Assembly (NCBI GenBank): GCA_905221195.1
Contig: CAJNCF010000007.1
Coordinates: 49,015-113,014, forward strand
From: a bacterium
GTDB lineage: Bacteria; Bacillota; Bacilli; Lactobacillales; Streptococcaceae
Length of the DNA: 64,000 nt
Direction of reading: 5' to 3'
The notes beneath the pieces are model-generated. The model saw nothing but the letters and a program-made list of their open reading frames with translations, made no database searches and was not told the origin of the DNA. Every line of letters begins with the position of its first letter. Position 1 is the first letter of the stretch. A program made the position numbers and the translations under genes. Of this stretch, positions 48,781-57,422 are shown in pieces.

Positions 48781-48879
48781 CTACTTCTTACCATCTAGCC
48801 ATTTGCAGACGAAATACAAGATAATTCCTGCTATGACGTCCGCTACAATAGTAAGAACGAGCTCTGGGGCAAGGTTCAT
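48781..48879 (-). CDS. Fst/Ldr-like type I toxin peptide (32 residues)
   Basis: A minus-strand ORF starts MNLAPELVLTIVADVIAG and ends with KWLDGKK. It has one hydrophobic helix and the charged WLD tail that marks Fst-family toxins, which insert into the membrane and damage the cell when freed. GGAGGTG precedes the ATG, and a promoter TTGATG-17-TATACT lies upstream. The convergent antisense RNA at 48672 completes the module. It lies between adcA and the SPFH gene, where pneumococcus carries a fucose operon as I recall. The gene is too short for routine callers. Confidence 0.78.
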   Translation of the reverse strand: MNLAPELVLTIVADVIAGIILYFVCKWLDGKK

Positions 48880-48938
48880 TAGTTTCACCTCCTCTCACGA
48901 ACCGTAAGGAACGTAATCGGTAACCAATGACAAAAAAT

Positions 48939-48967
48939 AGTATACCACAATAAATTTAGCTCATCAA
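48939..48967 (-). promoter_or_regulatory. Promoter of the Fst-like toxin
   Basis: Minus strand: TTGATG (48967-48962), a 17-base spacer and TATACT (48944-48939), with TGG before it as an extended -10. The leader of about 50 bases can fold (ACCG/CGGT arms) near the RBS, as toxin mRNA leaders do. Confidence 0.75.
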
Positions 48968-49041
48968 CATTGATTAATTCTTGAAATATCGGATATCAGT
49001 GCATCCAATGATTTTTTTCTATCCTATTAAAAGGTTAACCG

Positions 49042-49137
49042 TTACTTGTTCTGTGTATTGAATCACAGCTTGAAAAGCTTAGATAGTACACTGATAAGCA
49101 ACGGAGCTAGAAAAACTGTGAGTAAAGTTTCTAGCAT
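49042..49137 (-). pseudogene. Second Fst-like peptide, apparently interrupted by a stop
   Basis: The minus-strand frame starts MLETLLTVFLAPLLISVLSK, then LFKL, and meets TGA at 49065-49063. The frame continues FNTQNK to a TAA. If TGA were TGG (Trp), the peptide would end LFKLWFNTQNK, in line with the Fst pattern AP..VxxLxKLFxxW. No strong RBS or antisense RNA was found here. It may be a dead relative of the module next door, or chance. Confidence 0.35.
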
Positions 49138-49244
49138 ATGTAACTTTAAATTGATAGAGATTAGACGACAATGTGACAATTCACCTCTAATTATTGACAT
49201 TTCAGGAAAAATCGCAGTAAAAACTGCACAGACTTCTTTAAATG

Positions 49245-49253
49245 TGCTATAAT
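49245..49253 (+). promoter_or_regulatory. Extended -10 of the SPFH gene
   Basis: TGCTATAAT is a perfect extended -10, 31 bases before the chosen start codon. Confidence 0.7.
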
Positions 49254-49284
49254 ACAGGAAAAAATAATGATGGAGGTCGTCGCG

Positions 49285-50187
49285 ATGATAACAACATTTT
49301 TGATGATTTTTGTGGTAGTTTGTGTGCTCCTATTGGTGATAGTCACACTGAGTACAGTTTATGTGGTTCGTCAGCAGTCGGTGGCGATTATTGAACGCTT
49401 TGGGAAATACCAAAAGGTTGCCAATAGCGGTATTCATATTCGCTTGCCTTTTGGGATTGACTCGATTGCAGCACGAATCCAGTTACGCTTGTTGCAAAGC
49501 GATATTGTGGTTGAGACTAAGACCAAGGACAATGTGTTCGTTATGATGAATGTGGCGACTCAGTACCGTGTCAACGAGCAGAGCGTGACAGATGCTTACT
49601 ATAAACTCATGCGTCCAGAATCTCAGATTAAATCTTATATCGAAGACGCCCTCCGCTCTTCTGTTCCAAAATTAACTTTGGATGAATTGTTTGAGAAAAA
49701 AGATGAGATTGCCCTTGAAGTCCAACACCAAGTTGCGGAAGAAATGACGACTTACGGCTACATTATTGTGAAAACCTTGATTACCAAGGTCGAACCAGAT
49801 GCAGAAGTTAAGCAATCCATGAATGAAATCAATGCAGCGCAACGTAAGCGGGTCGCAGCGCAAGAACTAGCGGAAGCTGACAAGATTAAAATTGTCACTG
49901 CAGCTGAAGCTGAAGCAGAAAAAGACCGCCTCCATGGTGTGGGGATTGCCCAACAACGTAAGGCAATTGTGGATGGATTGGCAGAGTCTATCACTGAACT
50001 CAAGGAAGCCAATGTTGGCATGACAGAAGAGCAAATCATGTCCATCCTTTTGACCAACCAGTATTTGGACACCTTGAATACCTTTGCTTCTAAAGGAAAT
50101 CAAACGATCTTTTTACCAAATACTCCAAATGGTGTGGATGATATCCGTACACAAATCTTGTCAGCCCTTCGCGCTGAGAAGAAATAA
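49285..50187 (+). CDS. SPFH/band-7 domain membrane protein (stomatin/prohibitin-like)
   Basis: This 300-residue protein has an N-terminal transmembrane helix (about 2-28), an SPFH domain (VVRQQSVAIIERFGKYQKVANSGIHIRLPF onward, about 30-190) and a coiled-coil, Ala/Glu-rich region (about 190-235). Such proteins scaffold membrane domains or control proteases. ATG 49285 is chosen because GGAGG is eight bases upstream; an earlier ATG pair at 49267 overlaps that site. It has its own promoter and a terminator that follows a BOX element. The exact role in streptococci is unknown. Confidence 0.88.
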   Translation: MITTFLMIFVVVCVLLLVIVTLSTVYVVRQQSVAIIERFGKYQKVANSGIHIRLPFGIDSIAARIQLRLLQSDIVVETKTKDNVFVMMNVATQYRVNEQSVTDAYYKLMRPESQIKSYIEDALRSSVPKLTLDELFEKKDEIALEVQHQVAEEMTTYGYIIVKTLITKVEPDAEVKQSMNEINAAQRKRVAAQELAEADKIKIVTAAEAEAEKDRLHGVGIAQQRKAIVDGLAESITELKEANVGMTEEQIMSILLTNQYLDTLNTFASKGNQTIFLPNTPNGVDDIRTQILSALRAEKK

Positions 50188-50195
50188 TAGACTAA

Positions 50196-50346
50196 TATTC
50201 TTCGAAAATCAAATTCAAACCACGTCAGCGTCGCCTTGCCGTAGATATATGTAACTGACTTCGTCAGTCTTATCTACTACCTCAAAACGGTGTTTTGAGC
50301 AACCTGCGGCTAGTTTCCTAGTTTGCTCTTTGATTTTCATTGAGTA
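50196..50346 (+). repeat. BOX element, boxA-boxB-boxC
   Basis: It starts TATTCTTCGAAAATC and ends GATTTTCATTGAGTA. boxA includes CGTCAGCGTCGCCTTGCC, one boxB has GACTTCGTCAG and CCTCAAAACGG, and boxC has CTAGTTTCCTAGTTTGC. It starts nine bases after the SPFH stop. Confidence 0.92.
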
Positions 50347-50347
50347 C

Positions 50348-50374
50348 AAAGAGCTTGGCAACAGGCTCTTTTTG
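50348..50374 (+). terminator. Terminator after the SPFH gene (downstream of BOX)
   Basis: AAAGAGC pairs with GCTCTTT around a ten-base loop and is followed by TTG. The BOX separates it from the stop codon. Confidence 0.75.
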
Positions 50375-50460
50375 CATTACCCTTGTAGCTTTGAGGACTA
50401 AATTCTCCTCCACAAATTATAGAATCTTTTCTGAGTATTTAGGGAGTGATGGATGAAAGC

Positions 50461-50489
50461 TTGAAAGCGCTTTTGTTTTGTGCTATAGT
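50461..50489 (+). promoter_or_regulatory. Promoter with overlapping cre site upstream of the GH2 gene
   Basis: TTGAAA (50461-50466), 17 bases, TATAGT (50484-50489), with TGC before it. TTGAAAGCGCTTTTGT (50461-50476) resembles a CcpA cre site with the AAAGCGCTTT core and covers the -35. Catabolite repression of the glycosidase pair is inferred. Bases 50375-50460 hold no other recognised feature. Confidence 0.7.
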
Positions 50490-50524
50490 CAAGTAAATCG
50501 AGTCGTTTAAAGAGGAATGCTTGT

Positions 50525-53500
50525 ATGAGAAGAGAAGAAGTTTTACGAAATCACTGGTTTTTTAGCCAGGAGGTGGGGAAAGAAGAGGCCTTGGCACCGA
50601 ATTTTCAGAGGGAAAATTGGCAGGCGATTCAAGTGCCGCATGATTGGAGTATTTACAATGATTTTGACCAGTACTCACCAGCGCAAAATGAGGGTGGTCA
50701 GCTAAATGGGGGTCAGGCCTGGTATCGGACGCAGTTCTATTTGGAAGAAGATGCCAGTCTTGTTTCAGTGCGTCTGCTCTTTGATGGGGTTTATATGAAT
50801 GCCCAAGTCTATATCAACGGGCAAGTGCTGTGCTATTATCCCAATGGCTATACGCCCTTTTCTTATGATATTACGCCTTATTTAAGAAACGATGGGATGG
50901 CCAATCAGCTTGCAGTTTTCGTGGAAAATCAGCAACCTAGCAGTCGTTGGTATTCGGGTAGCGGTATTTACCGAGAAGTGAAGTTGTTAATTACAGATTC
51001 GGTGCATCTGGATTTGTATGGGATTACGATAAAAAGTTCTAAGCTTAAGGAGCAAAGGCGATCTTGGGTGGAAACCCAGCTTGAAAGCAAGGTTTCAAAT
51101 GATGGGCTTCAGTCCGTGTCGGTGTATTTGGAACAGAGTATCTGGTATGATGGACAACAACTGTCAGACTGGCAGGCGACAGACTCTGTAGTGATTGAAG
51201 CTGGGGACAAACATCATTTCCAGCAAGCAATATCAATTTTTCAACCCTTGCTTTGGGATATTGATTCCCCTCACCTTTACCAATTGAAGACTCGCCTTTA
51301 CAAAAATGGCGTCTTAGTTGATGAAGAAGAGGAGACCTTTGGTTACCGTTATATGGATTGGCATGCGGATAAGGGCTTCTTTCTAAATGGTCACTGGTTG
51401 AAGATTCATGGGGTTTGTTTGCACCATGACTATGGAGCACTGGGAGCTGTGGAAAACAGGTCAGCTGCAGAGAGACGATTGCGCCAGATGAAGGAAATGG
51501 GAGTCAATGCTATCCGAATTACCCATAATCCAGCTAGTAGTATTTTGCTGAATCTGGCTGCCAGAATGGGCTTACTCATCCAAGAAGAAGCCTTTGATAC
51601 CTGGTATGGAGGCAAGAAAGAATATGACTATGGTCGCTTTTTTGAGGAAGAAGCAACTCATCCAGAAGCGAGGGAAGGCGATTTCTGGTCAGACTACGAT
51701 TTGTGCACTATGATTGAGCGTGGCAAGAACAATCCAGCGATTTTTATGTGGTCCTTGGGAAATGAAGTCAGCGAAGCAAATGGAGATGCTCATTCATTGA
51801 AGACGATCAAACGCTTGCTAGAAAGGGTTAAGGAGGTTGATGATAGCCGTTTTGTGACCATGGGAATGGATCAGTTCCGCTTCGGAGATGGTTCTGGAGG
51901 TCATGAAAATATTGCTGATTTGCTGGATGTGGTGGGCTTGAATTACTCGGAAGACAATATTGATGGGATTCGAAAAAGACATCCCAAGTGGCGACTTTAT
52001 GGATCTGAAACCTCATCAGCTACACGGACGCGTGACAGCTATTTTCGACCAGATAAGGAATGGGTTGGAGATAATCGTCGCGTGCGGAATTTTGAACAGT
52101 CGGACTATGGCAATGATCGGGTTCCTTGGGGGAAGACGGCGACGGCTTCTTGGATAGCAGATCGAAATCGGCTAGACTATGCAGGTCAGTTTATCTGGAC
52201 AGGAGTGGACTATATCGGTGAGCCAACTCCTTGGCACAATCAAAATGACACGCCCGTCAAGAGTTCCTATTTTGGGATTGTGGACACGGCAGGGATTCCT
52301 AAAAATGACTATTATTTCTATCAAAGTCAGTGGTTGGAACTAGATCAGCATCCTATGGTTCATATCCTGCCCCATTGGAATTGGCAAATCCACCAGAGTT
52401 ATCAACAAATTGTGGATAAGTATGGGGATATCCCTGTTCGAGTGTATTCAAATGCAGGTTCAGTAGAGCTATTTCTCAATGGAAAATCTCAGGGGAGAAA
52501 GACTTTTCAGGAAAAATGGACTTCAGATGGTAGAAAATACCAAGAGGGACAAGGTTCAGATCAACTCTATCTCGAATGGCGTTTGCCTTATCAACCAGGA
52601 GAATTGCGTGCTGTGGCCTATGACCGTCAAGGTCAGATTGTGGCAGAAGATAGGGTGGTGACTGCAGGTAAGCCAGTTCAAATAGGGCTACATGCTGAGA
52701 AAACACAACTAGAGCCAGATGGACAAGACCTCCTTTATCTCTATTTTGATGTATTGGACAAGGATGGAAATTGGGTGCCGACTGCTTCCAATCAACTTCA
52801 TTTTGAAATTCAAGGTCCTGCTCGCATTGTGGGGGTGGATAACGGCAGACAGTCCAGTCGTGAACGTTACCAGGCTCAGAAAAATGGTCGGTTTAAGAGG
52901 AAAGCCTTTCATGGCAGGGGTGTCCTTTTAGTTCAAAGCTTGGATCAGTCAGGTCAAGTGAGAGTAAAAGCCAGTGCTAGAAGGCTAGAGCCAGCAAGTT
53001 TTGATTTTCTAGTGGGAGAAGCTTTGCCTTACCAGCCAGTGAAAAATAAGCGCTTGTTTGAGATTCGAGTGGACAAGCAGACAGGTTTACAAGAAGGAGA
53101 TTCCCCAGCCATTGGGCTTTATCCACAAATTGTGGATAACCCTGTGAATAAGGTGGGGAATAGTGAAGTGATTTGGGAGACGAGTGGCAGTGCCCATGCT
53201 ATTATCAAGCAGGGAGTGCTTTATTGCTTGTCTGCAGGTGACTTGCTTATCCGTGCTATTTATCAAGGGAAGACCTATCAAACTCACTTGCAGGTCGCAG
53301 AAAATACCTCACTAGGGAAGGCAGTTTCTGTAAGACTGCTTCGCTTGTATACAGATAAGGGGACTTATCCACAGTTTCCGTCCTCGGTCTTGGTGGACTA
53401 TGAGTCAGGCTGTGCAAAACGAGTCAAGGTTGTCTGGGAGGAAATTCCTAAAGAAGATTTGGAAAGCTTTCATGAATTTACGGTATCTGGTCATCTTGAG

Positions 53501-54313
53501 GGGCTGGATCTAAAGGCTTCGGCTCAGGTTTGTGTCAAAGGGATTTACGCTATTGAGCCTGAAAGGGTCTGGACGCTTGTCAAGGAAGCTCCACACTTAC
53601 CAGAGCGAGTCAAGCTAGTCTTATCAGATGGCAGACGAGATACTGCCAAGGTGACTTGGGATGAACTCGATCCTCAAATCTCTGCTCAGGTAGGAGAATA
53701 TGTTCTCACAGGGCAGGTACCGGGATGTGAATTGCCAGCAACAGTCACCATTCATGTGACAGATGCTAGTGTAGATGGGGAGGTTATTTCCAATCAGTGG
53801 ACTGGGTCTAACCTGCCTCTGGTCTTTGCTTCCCACTCAGAGCCTAATCATCCAGCTTCATATCTCAATGACAAGGTCATTGCTCGGAAGAAATCGACAG
53901 CCAATACTTGGATTGCCAAGTCAGAGCAAGCTAGCGTGGGCATTCTGTTTGGAGATGCAGGTATTTTAAAACCTCGATTTGTAGATAACCTGACCTTGTA
54001 TTATGTTGAAAATCAAGATTACGTGGCGGTGGAGCCGACTTTCATTGATTATTATGTAGGAAATGAGCCTGCCTTGCCTCGGACCCCCAACCATTTGGAC
54101 AAGGATTCTCTGCTCAAGCAAGAGGAGAACTGGCGCCATGTATCAGTTATCCGAAAAGTGTCAAGTGATAAGGAAAAAGACCTTCGTTTTGAATTTGATA
54201 AGGTAGAGACTTATGCCCTTCGTCTTCGATTTGAAGGCTTGACCAGTCTCCTAGCCTTAACAGAATTGCAAGTACATGCTAAAAAAGTAAAGAAAAGTGT
54301 AGATAGGAAGTAG
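50525..54313 (+). CDS. Glycoside hydrolase family 2, beta-galactosidase-like, with extra Ig-type domains
   Basis: This large enzyme has 1262 residues. The GH2 sugar-binding domain (about 10-180), Ig-like domain and TIM barrel (about 290-600) are present. The acid/base is Glu414 (SLGNEVSE) and the likely nucleophile is Glu495 (YGSETSSA). C-terminal domains follow: a DUF4982-like part (about 640-720) and Big_4-type Ig modules (about 930-1090) and a final beta-sandwich. There is no signal peptide or LPXTG, so it may be cytoplasmic. A beta-galactosidase or beta-glucuronidase activity is possible. GH29 follows directly. Confidence 0.85.
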   Translation: MRREEVLRNHWFFSQEVGKEEALAPNFQRENWQAIQVPHDWSIYNDFDQYSPAQNEGGQLNGGQAWYRTQFYLEEDASLVSVRLLFDGVYMNAQVYINGQVLCYYPNGYTPFSYDITPYLRNDGMANQLAVFVENQQPSSRWYSGSGIYREVKLLITDSVHLDLYGITIKSSKLKEQRRSWVETQLESKVSNDGLQSVSVYLEQSIWYDGQQLSDWQATDSVVIEAGDKHHFQQAISIFQPLLWDIDSPHLYQLKTRLYKNGVLVDEEEETFGYRYMDWHADKGFFLNGHWLKIHGVCLHHDYGALGAVENRSAAERRLRQMKEMGVNAIRITHNPASSILLNLAARMGLLIQEEAFDTWYGGKKEYDYGRFFEEEATHPEAREGDFWSDYDLCTMIERGKNNPAIFMWSLGNEVSEANGDAHSLKTIKRLLERVKEVDDSRFVTMGMDQFRFGDGSGGHENIADLLDVVGLNYSEDNIDGIRKRHPKWRLYGSETSSATRTRDSYFRPDKEWVGDNRRVRNFEQSDYGNDRVPWGKTATASWIADRNRLDYAGQFIWTGVDYIGEPTPWHNQNDTPVKSSYFGIVDTAGIPKNDYYFYQSQWLELDQHPMVHILPHWNWQIHQSYQQIVDKYGDIPVRVYSNAGSVELFLNGKSQGRKTFQEKWTSDGRKYQEGQGSDQLYLEWRLPYQPGELRAVAYDRQGQIVAEDRVVTAGKPVQIGLHAEKTQLEPDGQDLLYLYFDVLDKDGNWVPTASNQLHFEIQGPARIVGVDNGRQSSRERYQAQKNGRFKRKAFHGRGVLLVQSLDQSGQVRVKASARRLEPASFDFLVGEALPYQPVKNKRLFEIRVDKQTGLQEGDSPAIGLYPQIVDNPVNKVGNSEVIWETSGSAHAIIKQGVLYCLSAGDLLIRAIYQGKTYQTHLQVAENTSLGKAVSVRLLRLYTDKGTYPQFPSSVLVDYESGCAKRVKVVWEEIPKEDLESFHEFTVSGHLEGLDLKASAQVCVKGIYAIEPERVWTLVKEAPHLPERVKLVLSDGRRDTAKVTWDELDPQISAQVGEYVLTGQVPGCELPATVTIHVTDASVDGEVISNQWTGSNLPLVFASHSEPNHPASYLNDKVIARKKSTANTWIAKSEQASVGILFGDAGILKPRFVDNLTLYYVENQDYVAVEPTFIDYYVGNEPALPRTPNHLDKDSLLKQEENWRHVSVIRKVSSDKEKDLRFEFDKVETYALRLRFEGLTSLLALTELQVHAKKVKKSVDRK

Positions 54314-54314
54314 T

Positions 54315-56003
54315 ATGGTAAGAGAAATAAAACCGCATGGGCCCTTGCCTAGTCAGGCTCAGCTAGCTTATTTAGAGGATGAACTAGCAGCCTTTATCCA
54401 TTTTGGGCCTAATACCTTTTATGACCAGGAATGGGGGACAGGTCAGGAGGCTCCTGAACGCTTTAACCCGACAATGTTAGATGCGCGTGAGTGGGTTTGT
54501 ATACTCAAGGAAACGGGCTTCAAAAAGTTGATTTTGGTGGTCAAGCACCACGACGGCTTTGTCCTCTATCCGACGGCTTACACAGATTATTCGGTCAAGG
54601 CCAGTCCTTGGAGGAATGGAGAGGGGGACTTGCTCCTTGAAGTGTCCCAAGCCGTCACAGAGTTTGATATGGATATGGGGGTCTACCTATCGCCTTGGGA
54701 TGCCCACAGTCCTCTCTATCATGTGGAGCGAGAAGCGGACTATAATGCCTATTATCTGGCACAGCTGAAGGAGATTTTATCAAATCCTGCCTATGGCAAT
54801 GCAGGAAAATTTGCTGAGGTTTGGATGGATGGTGCTAGAGGAGAGGGCGCTCAAAAGGTCAATTATGAATTTGAGAAATGGTTTGAGACCATTTGTGACC
54901 TGCAGGGAGACTGCTTGATTTTTTCAACAGAAGGTACTAGTATACGCTGGATTGGCAATGAACGAGGGTATGCAGGTGATCCACTGTGGCAAAAGGTGAA
55001 TCCTGATAAACTAGGAACAGAAGCAGAGTTGGACTATATTCAGCACGGAGATTCCTCGGGTACGATTTTTTCAATCGGTGAGGCAGATGTTTCCATTAGA
55101 CCAGGTTGGTTTTACCATGAGGATCAGGATCCTAAGTCACTTGAGGAGTTGGTTGAAATCTACTTCCACTCGGTAGGGAGGGGAACACCTCTCTTGCTTA
55201 ATATTCCGCCGAATCAAGATGGTCTATTTGACGATAAGGATATCAAGCGTCTCTATGAATTTGCGGCTTATCGTGACGAGCTCTATAGGGAAGATTTGGC
55301 TCTGGGAGCCAAGGTATCTGGTCCCGCTCTTTCCGCAGACTTTGGCTGTCATCATCTGACAGATGGACTTGAGACTAGCTCTTGGGCAAGCGATGCAGAC
55401 TTGCCCATTCAGTTAGAGCTCGACCTAGGATCTCCTAAAACTTTTGATGTAATTGAGTTAAGAGAAGATTTGAAGCTAGGACAACGAATCGCTGCTTTTC
55501 ATGTGCAAATAGAGGTGGATGGCGTCTGGCAGGAATTTGGTACGGGCTTCACAGTTGGTCATAAGCGTCTCTTGCGAGGTCCACTAGTAAAGGCACAGAA
55601 GGTGCGCGTGATGATTACAGAGGCACAATCTATGCCTGTATTGACCAAGATTTCACTTTATAAAACTCCGAGCTTAGCAAAAAAAGAAGTTGTTCAGGGA
55701 CTAGCATTTGCAGAAAAAAGTCTAGCTGTGGCAAAGGGAGAGATTCTGCATTTTAGGGTTGAACGTAGCGAAAGTAGTACTCCTTTGGAGGCTAAGATTT
55801 CGATTCAACCTGGGACAGGTGTGCATGGTGTCGCCTATCAGGACGAAATTCAAGTCCTTCAATTTCAAGCTGGGGAAAGAAAAAAAGATTTGTGCCTACC
55901 AACCCTGTATTTTGCTGCCGACAAGACCTTGGATTTTTATCTGAATCTGACTGTTGATGGACAACTGGTTGATCAAGCTCATATTTTAGTTGAAACGAGA
56001 TAA
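54315..56003 (+). CDS. Alpha-L-fucosidase (GH29)
   Basis: This 562-residue enzyme removes alpha-linked fucose from glycans. The N-terminal catalytic part has IHFGPNTFYDQEWG, LVVKHHDGFVLYPTAYTDYS, VYLSPWDAHS and the nucleophile Asp172 in EVWMDGARG. LLLNIPPNQDGLF marks the end of the barrel; two beta-rich regions follow (about 340-455 F5/8-type; 470-562). It resembles pneumococcal SP_2146. No signal peptide is seen, so it may act on imported oligosaccharides. It begins two bases after the GH2 stop and is surely cotranscribed. Confidence 0.93.
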   Translation: MVREIKPHGPLPSQAQLAYLEDELAAFIHFGPNTFYDQEWGTGQEAPERFNPTMLDAREWVCILKETGFKKLILVVKHHDGFVLYPTAYTDYSVKASPWRNGEGDLLLEVSQAVTEFDMDMGVYLSPWDAHSPLYHVEREADYNAYYLAQLKEILSNPAYGNAGKFAEVWMDGARGEGAQKVNYEFEKWFETICDLQGDCLIFSTEGTSIRWIGNERGYAGDPLWQKVNPDKLGTEAELDYIQHGDSSGTIFSIGEADVSIRPGWFYHEDQDPKSLEELVEIYFHSVGRGTPLLLNIPPNQDGLFDDKDIKRLYEFAAYRDELYREDLALGAKVSGPALSADFGCHHLTDGLETSSWASDADLPIQLELDLGSPKTFDVIELREDLKLGQRIAAFHVQIEVDGVWQEFGTGFTVGHKRLLRGPLVKAQKVRVMITEAQSMPVLTKISLYKTPSLAKKEVVQGLAFAEKSLAVAKGEILHFRVERSESSTPLEAKISIQPGTGVHGVAYQDEIQVLQFQAGERKKDLCLPTLYFAADKTLDFYLNLTVDGQLVDQAHILVETR

Positions 56004-56103
56004 AATATCTTCACAATTCATTTCCTTTTCGAATAAATAGATGGAACCATCGAATCTAGCAAAATTAGATTTAAAACTGTGGTATAATAAGAGGAGGAAA
56101 TGG

Positions 56104-56991
56104 ATGATTTTAAGACATCCGGGCATCAGCCCGACCAATGATTTAGTTGCTAAGAAGATTTTTAGCAATCCAGAAATCACTTGTCAATTTATCCGTGATA
56201 TGTTGGATTTACCAGCCAAAAATGTGACCTTTTTGGAGGGGAGCAATATTCATGTACTACCTTCCCTGCATTATTCAGCCCAAGATTTCTACACTAGCAT
56301 AGATGTCTTGGCGGAGTTGGATAATGGTACGCAAGTAATTATTGAGATTCAAGTTCATCATCAGAATTTTTTCATCAATCGCTTGTGGGCTTACCTGTGT
56401 AGTCAGGTCAATTAAAATCTAGAAAAAATTCGCCAGCAAGAGGGCAATACTCACCAGAGTTACAAGCATATCGCACCTGTTTATGCTATCGCAATTGTGG
56501 ATAGTAATTATTTCCAAGATGATCAAGCTTTTCACAGCTTTAGTATGCGAGAGGATACGACAGGTGAGGTCTTAACCATCACAAATAATAGTCAGGAAAA
56601 CCATCTGGTCAAGATGGCATTCTTAGAATTAAAAAAATACAGAGAAACCAGCAAAGACGAGGTTCGTAAGCCGTGGTTGGAGTTTTTTGGGAATAAACCC
56701 TTTACTCAACAACCCGAGCGAGCCATCAGCCAGGCAGACCAACTGCTGGACTACAGGAGCTGGTCCGAGGAGGACAGGAAGATGTTTAGTGAGCAACGCA
56801 GGCGTGAAGAACAAGCCTTGTTAGCACAGGACTATGCTTTGGAAACTGCTAGGGCAGAGGGAGTTGAACAAGGTCTAGAGAGTGGGAAAATCTTTACCTT
56901 TCTAGATTTAGTACGCCAACATGTTTTAACTTCCGAATTTGCAAGTGAGCAATTAGGCATGACTGTCTCTGAGTTTGAGGCCTTGTTATAA
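56104..56991 (+). pseudogene. Rpn-family PD-(D/E)XK nuclease/transposase-like gene broken by a stop codon
   Basis: Two pieces in one frame (56104-56415 and 56416-56991) form a 295-codon gene split by TAA at 56413-56415. A C-to-T change of CAA (Gln) would explain it (CSQVN-stop-NLEKIRQQ). The first part has ISPTNDLVAKKIF and the nuclease core TSIDVLAELDNGTQVIIEIQ, where Asp and E-x-Q are the catalytic pattern. The second part has YAIAIVD and a C-terminal helical tail. ATG 56104 follows GAGGAGG. TGGTATAAT (56080-56088) is its extended -10. Rpn proteins promote recombination and mobility. Confidence 0.85.
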
Positions 56992-57003
56992 AAGAGAAAC
57001 AGG

Positions 57004-57036
57004 CATGTTATCGAACTAGATAGCATGTTTTGTTTT
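57004..57036 (+). terminator. Terminator after the Rpn pseudogene
   Basis: CATGTTATC pairs with GATAGCATG (one G-T pair) around GAACTA and is followed by TTTTGTTTT. Beyond it, 57037-57290 is very AT-rich and I see no gene. Confidence 0.85.
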
Positions 57037-57290
57037 AATCATTCTTCCGAACGATTTCTTTTTTGTGGGAAAGAATATCTATTTTTATATATCAAACTTA
57101 TTTATTTTATTAAATTTAAAAAATGTATCCGTTGTCTTTCCGAACGGACATAAATTTTTATATAAGATTGATTGGATAATATCATATATATTTATTTAAA
57201 AAAGTAGAAAAAAATACAACTGAAAATTTTCTGAAAATTGCCTACTTTCCCAAAACGATTTTTTTTTTGCAAAAATCAAAGCCAAGCGAC

Positions 57291-57319
57291 TTACATATAT
57301 ATTAAAAATAAAGTAGAAT
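57291..57319 (+). promoter_or_regulatory. Probable promoter of the large YSIRK protein gene
   Basis: TTACAT (57291-57296), 17 bases, TAGAAT (57314-57319). Transcription would begin near 57326, just before the leader hairpin. Confidence 0.5.
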
Positions 57320-57332
57320 AGATAAGGTAATC

Positions 57333-57394
57333 ATTCACGTTGGTAAAATCATTAGCCGTTACTTTCAGGAGCGGCTAATTTCGCGTGAATTTTT
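57333..57394 (+). promoter_or_regulatory. 5' leader hairpin, attenuator-like
   Basis: An outer stem ATTCACG/CGTGAAT encloses an inner stem ATTAGCCG/CGGCTAAT, with a loop TTACTTTCAGGAG. TTTT follows directly. This is the shape of an intrinsic terminator inside the 5' leader, 29 bases before the start codon. It could attenuate expression or protect the mRNA 5' end. Confidence 0.65.
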
Positions 57395-57422
57395 AAATTA
57401 TACTTTTATAAAGGAGCCAATA

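Noticed and set aside
49046..49252. A 68-codon plus-strand open frame before the SPFH gene
   Set aside because: No RBS, unusual composition, and it runs over the SPFH promoter.
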